From Gammaproteobacteria bacterium (lineage in GTDB: Bacteria; Pseudomonadota; Gammaproteobacteria; Arenicellales; Poriferihabitantaceae): 47,582 nt of DNA. The position numbers and the translations under genes were made by a program. Below the pieces are notes generated by a model. The model searched no databases and was not told the DNA's origin. It saw nothing but the letters and a program-made list of their open reading frames with translations. The stretch is from the NCBI GenBank assembly GCA_026709505.1, contig JAPOSW010000101.1, forward strand, positions 17,542 through 65,123, in the 5' to 3' direction. Positions 16,529 through 24,740 of the stretch are shown here, piece after piece. Each line of letters opens with the position of its first letter. Within the stretch, counting starts at the first letter, position 1.

Positions 16529-17712
16529 TTTGCGCCTCTCAATGACTGATGCCAGGCGGCGAGTGCCTGTCGCTCAGAATCCGTAATGTCCGTGAGATTT
16601 CCTGGCGGCATAGTATTCGTCAAAACCGAGTTTTGGTAAATAGCATCAGCATGATTCTCGATTTGCTGAACGGTTTCAAGGATCATGCCACCCGGCGGAG
16701 AGGAGATTCCAGCGAATGAAGGGTTGGCAGCATGGCAACTGCTGCATCGGGCAGTAACGATCTGCATGGCTTCCTGTGACGAAACCGCCCGCTCCTGATG
16801 CTCCACTGCCTCGGGATAGGCAAGCCACATCGCTCCGAGAAGAATGCAGAATGCAGCGACCAGAAACCACCATGCAGGGCGACTGGCCTTGCGGATATTG
16901 AAATAATGCCGCGCCATAACGCCGGCAATGGAGATCAGGATCAGAATCAGCCAGTTCGCGGCATTGCCGTAGGTGCTGGGGAAATGCACGCTGATCATGG
17001 TAAACAGAACCGGCAGCGTCAGGTAGTTGTTATGGAGTGAGCGCAACAGTCCCTTGGCCCCGATGGCAGGATCTGGATTTCGGTTTTCAGTCATCGCCCG
17101 CACCATTTCCTTTTGCGCTGGAATAATCACAAAGAAAACATTGCCCACCATCAGCGTTCCAATCACCGCTCCCACATGAATGTAAGCCGCCCGCCCGCTG
17201 AAGACGGCAGACAGAACATACGCCAGCAAAGCAAGATAGAGAAATACCGATCCAACCAGTATTCGGGGGCGCCTTGCCAGGGCAGTGCGGCAAATTCCAT
17301 CGTAAACAAGCCAGGAGCCAACTATCGATGCAAGGGAAACCGACATGGCCTGAACCGCGGACAGATCCCTAACGGACGGGTCAATCATGTAGATCTCTGC
17401 ATTGAAATAGTAGACCACGACCAACAGCATCATGCCGGTCAGCCAGGTCGTGTAGGCCTCCCACTTGAACCAGTGAAGCTCACTGGGCAGCCGTTCGGGG
17501 CCTGTAGCAAACTTATTGAGGTGGTAAAAGCCGCCGCCATGCACTGCCCACAAATCGCCGGCAATCGAATCTCCCGGCGGGCGTTTGCGGTTCAGGTTGT
17601 TTTCAAGCCAGTTGAAATAGAACGATGCACCGATCCAGGCGATGCCGACAATAAAATGAATCCATCGAATCAGCAGATTCAGCCACTCGTGTATATGGCT
17701 GTCAAGCATCAC
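16525..17712 (-). CDS. puuD: Membrane-bound urate hydroxylase with C-terminal cytochrome c domain
   Basis: A 395-residue protein that oxidises urate to 5-hydroxyisourate in the inner membrane. The first ~300 residues form about eight transmembrane helices (start LNLLIRWIHFIVGIAWIGAS, RWIHF typical of the DUF989/PuuD family). The C-terminal ~75 residues are a cytochrome c domain with CSSCH (323-327) and axial Met in NTMPPGN (~368). The haem domain hands electrons to the respiratory chain instead of making peroxide as soluble uricase does. It heads the catabolic operon. Confidence 0.93.
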   Translation of the reverse strand: MMLDSHIHEWLNLLIRWIHFIVGIAWIGASFYFNWLENNLNRKRPPGDSIAGDLWAVHGGGFYHLNKFATGPERLPSELHWFKWEAYTTWLTGMMLLVVVYYFNAEIYMIDPSVRDLSAVQAMSVSLASIVGSWLVYDGICRTALARRPRILVGSVFLYLALLAYVLSAVFSGRAAYIHVGAVIGTLMVGNVFFVIIPAQKEMVRAMTENRNPDPAIGAKGLLRSLHNNYLTLPVLFTMISVHFPSTYGNAANWLILILISIAGVMARHYFNIRKASRPAWWFLVAAFCILLGAMWLAYPEAVEHQERAVSSQEAMQIVTARCSSCHAANPSFAGISSPPGGMILETVQQIENHADAIYQNSVLTNTMPPGNLTDITDSERQALAAWHQSLRGAK

Positions 17713-17922
17713 TCATCGTTATGGGCCATCAATCCAAAATCGCGCATTGATTGCACAGACTGCAATTGAAACTTGCAGTCGCAGATTTGACATTGGCGGA
17801 TATCAATCGGGCCTGTCTGAATGCTGGGCCGAGATAGCAGAAGGGATTCGATCTTGCCCCTTCATGAATTGCAGAAGAGGCTGCCCCGACAACCATGTTG
17901 TCTTCAATCTGTCACCAATGAC

Positions 17923-17945
17923 TGCCGCCCCTTGGCGAGGCGGCA
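17923..17945. other. GC-rich hairpin between the binding-protein gene and puuD
   Basis: TGCCGCC and GGCGGCA form a 7-bp stem around a 9-base loop, in the 260-bp gap between the transporter and catabolic genes. No T-run follows on either strand, so it is a weak terminator candidate and more likely an mRNA-processing or stabilising element. It may set the ratio between the transporter and puuD messages. Confidence 0.4.
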
Positions 17946-17971
17946 ATCCCCGTATCTTGAATCAAGGGCTT

Positions 17972-19078
17972 TTAGCCGGGCAAGTCACCCTCGACGCCTT
18001 CGACATAGTAATTCATGCCTAGCAAGTCTCCATCGCCAAGGCGTTCTCCTGAACCGATCACCTGCTCACCGGCCTGATTGTTTAACGGACCATCGAACGG
18101 ATGGATGGATCCGCTTGCAATGCCTTCCTTGACAGCGTCTGCCGCTGCTCGAACATCTGCAGGTACAGCATCGCCATATGGTGAAAAGCTGACCATCCCC
18201 TCGCGAATTCCATTCCAGGTATCTACCGATGCCCAGGTTCCGCCCATTACCGCTTTGGCACGCTCGATATAGTACGGATCCCAGTTGTTCACGATTGAAG
18301 TCAGATGCGCGTTTGGCGCAAATTTACTCATGTCAGAGGCTTGACCAAATGCAAAAACCCCGCGATCTTCAGCCACCTGCAGTGCAGCCGGCGAGTCCGT
18401 GTGCTGGGCAATGATATCGGCACCCTGGTCAATCAATGCCTTGGCAGCATCGCCTTCTTTACCGGGGTCATACCAGGTGTTTACCCACACGACCCGAACC
18501 ACGGCATCAGGATTGACCTTGCGCATGGCGAGCGTAAACGAGTTTATCCCGCGAATGACTTCCGGTATGGGGAAAGAGGCAATATATCCAACCACACCCG
18601 TCCTGGTCATATGCCCTGCGATGGTTCCGATTACGGCACGGCCTTCATAGAACCGTGCGGAATAGGTGCTGACATTGTCGGATTCCCGCTTGTAGCCTGT
18701 TGCATGCTCAAACTTGACGTCAGGAAACTCTTTTGCAACCTTGTTGGTGGGGTTCATGTAGCCAAAAGACGTGGTGAAGATTAATTTATGGCCACTGGTT
18801 GCCAACTGTCGGATAACCCGCTCGGCATCGGCACCCTCTGGAACACTCTCAACAAAAGTTGCCTCGACCCCTAGCTCGGACTCGAGAGACTGACGGCCAA
18901 TATCATGTCGATAGGTCCATCCATGATCACCGGTTGGACCGACATAGATGAATCCCACCTTCATGCCATGACCATCTGCATGGACACTTGTGCCTGTCAC
19001 CGCGATCAGCAAGGCAGCCAGCATTGCAGGCATCTTGCGAGTGACAGTTGTCAGTAAATTCAGTTTTCTACTAATCAT
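17972..19078 (-). CDS. BMP-family ABC transporter substrate-binding protein
   Basis: A 368-residue exported protein of the basic membrane protein (BMP/PnrA) family. A signal peptide with a long n-region (start MISRKLNLL, cleavage near SVHA-DG) is followed by KVGFIYVGPTGDHGWTYRHD, the BMP opening with ligand-binding aromatic residues. GYMNP, FEHATGY and FGQASDMSKFAPNAHLTS are further family segments. BMP proteins bind nucleosides and purines. GGAGG lies 4 bases before the ATG, one of the strongest ribosome sites in the window, as expected for an abundant binding protein. It follows the permease genes after ~160 bp and precedes puuD, so purines are the likely cargo. Confidence 0.9.
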   Translation of the reverse strand: MISRKLNLLTTVTRKMPAMLAALLIAVTGTSVHADGHGMKVGFIYVGPTGDHGWTYRHDIGRQSLESELGVEATFVESVPEGADAERVIRQLATSGHKLIFTTSFGYMNPTNKVAKEFPDVKFEHATGYKRESDNVSTYSARFYEGRAVIGTIAGHMTRTGVVGYIASFPIPEVIRGINSFTLAMRKVNPDAVVRVVWVNTWYDPGKEGDAAKALIDQGADIIAQHTDSPAALQVAEDRGVFAFGQASDMSKFAPNAHLTSIVNNWDPYYIERAKAVMGGTWASVDTWNGIREGMVSFSPYGDAVPADVRAAADAVKEGIASGSIHPFDGPLNNQAGEQVIGSGERLGDGDLLGMNYYVEGVEGDLPG

Positions 19079-19236
19079 ATTTCCTCCGAAATTAGTGTTT
19101 GCTCAATACAATAGGTTGATTTGTCGCTTCATGCTCAAGCAAGTGGTTTGCTCATATTATAGTCGCTCTAATGCCTGGCCAGCGAATTTTACGGTCTTCA
19201 CAGAAAAGTCCGAAAGCATCATTCTACCCCATCGCA

Positions 19237-20160
19237 TCAGGAAGAGGGGTGAAACGGCTGGCCAATGCATGCAGGGGAATTCATCTTGATCTTCTTCTGA
19301 TCTCTCGAAATCAGCACCAGAACCATAATCGTGGCTAAATAAGGCAGCATCGACATCACTTGGGACGGTACACCCGCCCCCATGGCCTGCGCATGCAGTT
19401 GCAGGATGGTGATGCCGCCAAACAGGTATGCTCCAAAAAACACCCGGGCCGGGCGCCAGGTCGCGAACACCACCAGCGCCAGGGCAATCCAGCCTCGACC
19501 CGCGCTCATGTTCTCAATCCAGAGCGGCGAGTAAGCGAGGGACAGGTAGCCTCCAGCAATCCCTGCCATGGCGCCGCCAAACAGAATTGCCATGTAGCGT
19601 ATCCTGATGACCGGATAGCCAATGGCATGGGCGGCATGATGAGAATCGCCAACAGCACGCAGTATCAAGCCCGCTCTTGTCTTGCGCAAGAACCATGAAA
19701 CCACCACAGTGATCACGAATGAACCATACACCAGAATATCATGCTCGAACAGAATCGGCCCAATGAATGGAATGTCGGACAATAGCGGAATCGACAATTT
19801 GGGAATGCCCTCATAAGCCACGCCAACCAGGCCCTGGCCGATGAGCGCACTAAGACCAATGCCAAAAATCGTCAGCGCCAGACCGGTGGCTACCTGGGTT
19901 GCCTGCAATCCAAGCACCAGCACCGCAAATATGAACGACATTCCGGCTCCCGCCAGCATGGCAGCCAGAATGCCGATCATCACGCTCGAAGTTTGAGTGA
20001 CGGCAATGAATCCGGTGACCGCACCCATCAGCATCATGCCTTCCACGCCAAGATTCAGCACGCCGGATTTTTCGGCAATCATTTCACCCAGTGCGGCATA
20101 CACCAGAGGCGTGGATGCGGTGATGATGGTAATGATCGCGGGAATCAGGATGTCAACCAT
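19237..20160 (-). CDS. BMP-type ABC importer permease (second subunit)
   Basis: A 307-residue inner-membrane permease of the branched-chain/ribose-type family found with BMP binding proteins (YufQ/NupQ-like). It opens VDILIPAIITIITASTPLVY and carries ALGEMIAEKSGVLNLGVEGMM, the family signature near the N-terminus. Eight to nine membrane helices are apparent. Its start overlaps the end of the first permease by 8 bases. It should pair with that permease to form the translocation channel. Confidence 0.9.
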   Translation of the reverse strand: MVDILIPAIITIITASTPLVYAALGEMIAEKSGVLNLGVEGMMLMGAVTGFIAVTQTSSVMIGILAAMLAGAGMSFIFAVLVLGLQATQVATGLALTIFGIGLSALIGQGLVGVAYEGIPKLSIPLLSDIPFIGPILFEHDILVYGSFVITVVVSWFLRKTRAGLILRAVGDSHHAAHAIGYPVIRIRYMAILFGGAMAGIAGGYLSLAYSPLWIENMSAGRGWIALALVVFATWRPARVFFGAYLFGGITILQLHAQAMGAGVPSQVMSMLPYLATIMVLVLISRDQKKIKMNSPACIGQPFHPSS

Positions 20161-21232
20161 GCCGCAACCTCGAAACGGGCTTGAAGCGGATCCGGTAGCG
20201 GATCAGGACATCGCAAGCCAGGAGAAAAAACAGCAGCATGCCCTGGAACACACCGGTCACCGCTATCGGCAGGTTCAAGGTTATCTGGGCATTTTCCCCG
20301 CCAAGATATGACAGGGCAATCAGCAAGCCAGCAAACAGCGAGCCGACAGGATGCAGCCGTCCGACAAAGGCAACAATAATTGCCGTGAACCCGTATCCCG
20401 GGGAAATGGTCGGCAATAACTGCCCAATCGGCCCTGACACTTCAAACATGCCGGCCAATCCGGCCATGCCGCCTCCGAGCAGTAAGGTAAACCAAATCAT
20501 TCGATTCACGCTGAAGCCAGCATGCCGGCCCGCTGCCGGCGCCTGGCCGATTACCTTGACCTGAAAGCCAATCAGGGATTTTGACAGCAACAGCCAGATA
20601 CCGCCCACTGCGACGAGTGCAAACACTGCACCAAGATGCAGTCGGGTTCCATCCAGGATAATCGGCAAGGATGCCGCATCGTGGAAAATTCTCGATTCCG
20701 GAAAGTTGAATCCATCCGGATCGCGCAATGGGCCATGCACCAAAAGGCTCAGCAATAGCAGGGCCACATAGGTCAGCATCAAGCTGGTCAGGATTTCATT
20801 GGCATTGAAGCGGGTCTTGAGAAATGCCGGTATCGAAGCCCAGAACATTCCGCCGAGTATCCCGCCAATCATCATCAACGGCAGTACGAATATCGAATCG
20901 ACCGGGTACATCCAGAGTGCCACACAGCCTCCGCAAATTGCACCCAGAGTCAACTGGCCTTCGGCGCCGATATTCCAGACCCCGGCTCGAAACCCGATCG
21001 ACAATGCGACTCCAATCAAAACCAGTGGCGAAGCCTTGACTCCCAGCTCAGCCCATCCATACAGGCTGGTAAGAGGCGAGACAAAAAAGGCATACAAGGC
21101 CTGGGCAGGGCTTTTGCCGAGCAGCGAGAACAGCATGATGCCGCCTAACAGGGTGAGGCCGAGAGCAATAAACGGCGAGATATAGACCATGGTCTGCGAA
21201 TGCTCAGCCCTTTTCTCAAGATAAGGAATCAT
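20153..21232 (-). CDS. BMP-type ABC importer permease (first subunit)
   Basis: A 359-residue permease of the YufP/NupP type with nine or ten membrane helices; ASPLVLIGVALSIGFRAGVW followed by NIGAEGQLTLGA is the family signature. The frame is open to 21337, but ATG 21232 forms an ATGA overlap with the ATPase stop and begins MIPYLEKR, a normal cytoplasmic start, so it is chosen. Together with the second permease it forms the heterodimeric channel. Confidence 0.9.
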   Translation of the reverse strand: MIPYLEKRAEHSQTMVYISPFIALGLTLLGGIMLFSLLGKSPAQALYAFFVSPLTSLYGWAELGVKASPLVLIGVALSIGFRAGVWNIGAEGQLTLGAICGGCVALWMYPVDSIFVLPLMMIGGILGGMFWASIPAFLKTRFNANEILTSLMLTYVALLLLSLLVHGPLRDPDGFNFPESRIFHDAASLPIILDGTRLHLGAVFALVAVGGIWLLLSKSLIGFQVKVIGQAPAAGRHAGFSVNRMIWFTLLLGGGMAGLAGMFEVSGPIGQLLPTISPGYGFTAIIVAFVGRLHPVGSLFAGLLIALSYLGGENAQITLNLPIAVTGVFQGMLLFFLLACDVLIRYRIRFKPVSRLRHG

Positions 21233-22776
21233 TCGGAAGCCTCGCTGTCCATGGCTTGCACGCCAGACATCATAAGTCCAATCTGCTCCAGGGTAACTTC
21301 TGCTGTGGGCAGGGCTTTCGACAATGCCCCGGAGCATATTGCGGCGAGGCGATCACTGATTTGAATCAGCTCGTCAAGGTCCTGGGAAATGACCACGATT
21401 GCCGCACCCGAGTCGGCAAGTTCCCTGAGGGCTACTCGTATCGCCTGAGCAGCACCGGCATCAACCCCCCAGGTCGGCTGCGAGACCACCAACACGGACG
21501 GCTTTTGATTGATTTCCCGTCCAACGATGAATTTCTGGAGGTTGCCGCCGGAGAGACTTCCCGCCTCAGCCCCAACACCGTGACATCGAACATCGAAGTC
21601 ACTGATGACCTTGCGGCCAAATTCCTCGGATTTTTGATAATCAATCAGCCCCATGCGCACTAGACCCATTCGATCATGCGCGGTCAGCAAAGTATTCTCA
21701 TTGAGGGTCAAGCCCGGTACTGCGCCATGCCCGAGTCTCTCGGAAGGAATCGATGCCAAGCCCAGGCTGCGACGTTGGTCCGGACCCTGATTGGCGCAGT
21801 CCTTGCCATCAATTCGAATTGCGGAGGGTGGTGTTGCTTTAATTTCGCCATTCAAGACGCTCAACAGCTCATCCTGGCCATTGCCAGCCACCCCGGCTAT
21901 GCCAAGAATCTCACCGCCGCGGACTTGCAGGCTGATTTGCTTGAGGCCTACGCCGAATTGATCTGTTGCGGAGTAATCGAGTTTATCGACGGCAAATCGA
22001 AGCTCGCCCGGTGAATTCTCAGAAGTCATATTTACAGCGCTTAACTCCTCGCCGATCATCTTTGCCGCCAGACTGTTCGCAGTTTCGTCCTGTACCCGAA
22101 CGGATGCAGCTACTCTTCCATGACGCAAAATGGTAGCGTATCTGCATAGCGCCTTGATTTCATCAAGCTTGTGGCTAATGTAGAGAATCGACATTCCTTC
22201 GTGGCACAGGCGCCGCAGCGTCTCAAACAGTGACTCCGCTTCCTGGGGAGTCAGTACGGAGGTTGGTTCATCCATGATCAACAGCTTCGGATTTTGCAGG
22301 AGACAGCGGATAATTTCGATTCTCTGCCTTTCTCCGACCGACAGGCTGTATACGTGGCGATCCGGCTCCAGCGGCAAGCCGTATTTTGCCGAGATTTCGA
22401 CGATTCTCGCTTCCAGATTATCGCTCGCCTCACGCGCTTCAAGCCCAAGCACAATGTTCTCCAGAACGGTCAGGGAATCAAACAGGGAGAAGTGCTGGAA
22501 CACCATGGCAATGCCCAGCTCTCTGGCCATCGCCGGACTGTTGATGGAAGTCTCCTTCCCTTGCCAGAAAATCTGCCCCGAATCCGGCTTCAGCACGCCG
22601 TAGATCATCTTTACAAGGGTTGATTTCCCGGCCCCGTTTTCACCGAGCAAGGCATGGATTTCTCCCCTGTTGAGCGTCAAGTTGATTTGGTCATTGGCCA
22701 GCAGACCTGGATATGATCGGGTCATATCCAGTAGATTGAGGAGCGACTCATGCCTGGAATGGTTTGTTTCCGTCAT
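21229..22776 (-). CDS. BMP-type ABC importer ATPase (duplicated nucleotide-binding domains)
   Basis: A 515-residue protein with two fused ATPase domains, like RbsA/YufO. Domain 1 has Walker A GENGAGKST (~45-53), signature LSVGERQRIEI and Walker B LLIMDEP. Domain 2 has a degenerate Walker A (GVAGNGQDELL) and signature LSGGNLQKFIVGREI; its Walker B is VLVVSQPTWG, where the catalytic Glu is replaced. As in sugar/nucleoside relatives, only one site is likely to be fully active. It is the first gene of the transporter operon; the 220 bp upstream should hold its promoter. Confidence 0.92.
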   Translation of the reverse strand: MTETNHSRHESLLNLLDMTRSYPGLLANDQINLTLNRGEIHALLGENGAGKSTLVKMIYGVLKPDSGQIFWQGKETSINSPAMARELGIAMVFQHFSLFDSLTVLENIVLGLEAREASDNLEARIVEISAKYGLPLEPDRHVYSLSVGERQRIEIIRCLLQNPKLLIMDEPTSVLTPQEAESLFETLRRLCHEGMSILYISHKLDEIKALCRYATILRHGRVAASVRVQDETANSLAAKMIGEELSAVNMTSENSPGELRFAVDKLDYSATDQFGVGLKQISLQVRGGEILGIAGVAGNGQDELLSVLNGEIKATPPSAIRIDGKDCANQGPDQRRSLGLASIPSERLGHGAVPGLTLNENTLLTAHDRMGLVRMGLIDYQKSEEFGRKVISDFDVRCHGVGAEAGSLSGGNLQKFIVGREINQKPSVLVVSQPTWGVDAGAAQAIRVALRELADSGAAIVVISQDLDELIQISDRLAAICSGALSKALPTAEVTLEQIGLMMSGVQAMDSEASE

Positions 22777-22997
22777 ATATTGTTGGCCGTGCTATGCATC
22801 AGATCTTTCCGGTGACGGGCAGTCATGAGTATTCAGCCCGTGCTTCGAAGATGAAATAATTTGCCGCCAAGGCTGGACATAATAGGAATTCTCCATGCTA
22901 AGAGTCTTGTCATGAAATGGGCACATCAGCCAAATTCCCAGTCTAGCTTTGCCAAGTTAGGAATGATAGATCCAAACGGTTTCTTGACAATCTAGTG

Positions 22998-24740
22998 TTA
23001 TGAGCGAGATTTTCTATACGGCTCGAATTCATCAAAACCCAACCTACCCAATTGTTGCCTCAAATCCTGGACAGTCCTCAACGCACGCCGGCGTTTAATT
23101 TCGGCTATCCATGTGTATTTCTGGTTACTGCAATTCAAAAAAATGAATTTTCCCGGATTTTTGCTACGCTTAGCTTCAACTACTCTTCTAAAAGAAGGAG
23201 GGAAGGTGATAGTCAACAAGGCTCTATACGAAATTTTGGGAACCTTCAAACCAATATGCTTGAAGCCTCCTTGGCCATTCGGAACAGGCACAACATGATC
23301 CAACTCGTTTGGACATGTTTCCGAATCAATCACCAGCGGAATAAATATAAAACTACCCCCGGCTTGGTCTAAGCGGACGGCATCGCAACTTGCCTGCAAG
23401 CATAAAAGGTAATCTCCATTTTCCAATGCTTGTTCTTGTTCAGGCTTAATGATTGTTCCGAGTCCCAGCATCGGTACCCATTGAGGCGAGGGAAGGTGGC
23501 ATCCCGGATAAGCTCCAGGGTAGGATCGGACCCCTGTGAGGGATGCAAATCGGCCCATGTTTTCTTCGGCTTGGCTCCAATTTCGGTAAAACAAGGAAGA
23601 GAAATGCGGTTTGATCACGTCCTTTATTTTTGTCTTTGACAAGTATTTTCCATCAGACATTATGTTCTCCTCTGGTAATCCCGATTTCACAAATTTGACC
23701 ACGTCTTTTAGAGCAAGATCAAAATTGACTGAATTTGCCTGATTGCAGCGAAGCGTTTGCTGTTGAGGATTGGAGCCATGTTCATTAGCGATCTCTTGAA
23801 TTCTGGCCGCTATCGCCTTGTATCCGGCATGTTTCTTGCCAACCTCCCGGATATCGACCGCCCCCTTGATTTCGCTTAATACCACATTGACCGCATATTC
23901 TTCCGCTTCCTCTGGATTAGTGATTGTTGCACGATGATGAAACCAGGGGCCGTCCAGATTCCCTGAAAATCTGGCTAAAACCTGATGCGTAATCTGCCTT
24001 ATCGATGCAATCGTGGCCAAAGCTACATTTGACAAGATTCCTTCCGACAACTTGGCAAACTCATCTTGCAGACGTTTTGGCAAGTCGGACTCAGCAACCT
24101 GATTTACTTTTCTTGCATCTTTCAACAATATACCATGTGACTTGAACAGGCATACGATCCTAAGCCCATACTTCCCGCTTATCTCCAGGTTGGTTCTTCT
24201 CATTTCTTGCTTTTCCCGAATTTTCTGGGGAATATGGGCCAGGACTTTTTCCAGAATTTTGTTGTTGGTGGTATATCCCGTGTATATTGCGATACATCGA
24301 ACCCGTCCATTCATCTTGTCATCTTCCTCAAGAATCCGTCTGACCATCCTTGATGCCGCATCACCCTGATCGTTGCCAATCTCCCAATCCAGAGATACGA
24401 TATCCGCAAATCTTGATGCTTTGACGATCCTCTCTTCAAAATCTTTTTCTTTCTCCGCCGGGCACATTACCGAACAGATCAGGCCCAAATTCATCGCTTC
24501 GTCAATGATCTGCTTGGCATCAAGTGCATGCATAGAATTCTCCGGTGGTGTATTTACAATAGAGTCATCCTGTGCATTCTTTAGGGATTTGGACAAACTG
24601 CGACCGGGAGTTACTAGAGTGGTGGGCCGCGCTGGACTTCTGGTGAAGTCAGCCTCGTCATCCACAACAATCATGGTTCTGGCGAAGCTTCTTGCGGCAC
24701 ATTGCCTAAAACTGTCAAAATTGACCCTGTTACTATTCAT
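22998..24740 (-). CDS. Receiver-domain protein with unassigned C-terminal part, partner of the GHKL kinase
   Basis: A 580-residue protein. The N-terminus has receiver-like features: TMIVVDDEADF with an acidic pocket (Asp27, Asp28, Glu29), FADIVSLDWEIGND with the candidate phospho-acceptor Asp118, and RCIAIYTGYT (~148-157) as the switch Thr strand. About 90 residues separate the first two motifs against ~45 in CheY, so there is an insertion. This looks like a divergent receiver (Pfam Response_reg_2 from memory, to be checked). Residues ~230-580 are unassigned; a conserved-looking piece is GDYLLCLQASCDAVRL. ATG 24740 is chosen over TTG 24746 because GGAG lies 8 bases upstream. It overlaps the kinase stop by 8 bases. 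Confidence 0.75.
   Translation of the reverse strand: MNSNRVNFDSFRQCAARSFARTMIVVDDEADFTRSPARPTTLVTPGRSLSKSLKNAQDDSIVNTPPENSMHALDAKQIIDEAMNLGLICSVMCPAEKEKDFEERIVKASRFADIVSLDWEIGNDQGDAASRMVRRILEEDDKMNGRVRCIAIYTGYTTNNKILEKVLAHIPQKIREKQEMRRTNLEISGKYGLRIVCLFKSHGILLKDARKVNQVAESDLPKRLQDEFAKLSEGILSNVALATIASIRQITHQVLARFSGNLDGPWFHHRATITNPEEAEEYAVNVVLSEIKGAVDIREVGKKHAGYKAIAARIQEIANEHGSNPQQQTLRCNQANSVNFDLALKDVVKFVKSGLPEENIMSDGKYLSKTKIKDVIKPHFSSLFYRNWSQAEENMGRFASLTGVRSYPGAYPGCHLPSPQWVPMLGLGTIIKPEQEQALENGDYLLCLQASCDAVRLDQAGGSFIFIPLVIDSETCPNELDHVVPVPNGQGGFKHIGLKVPKISYRALLTITFPPSFRRVVEAKRSKNPGKFIFLNCSNQKYTWIAEIKRRRALRTVQDLRQQLGRLGFDEFEPYRKSRS

Noticed and set aside
17113-17769. 218-codon open frame on the plus strand
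   Set aside because: It is antisense to puuD, whose reading frame, membrane pattern and CSSCH motif are clear; the plus frame has no domain.
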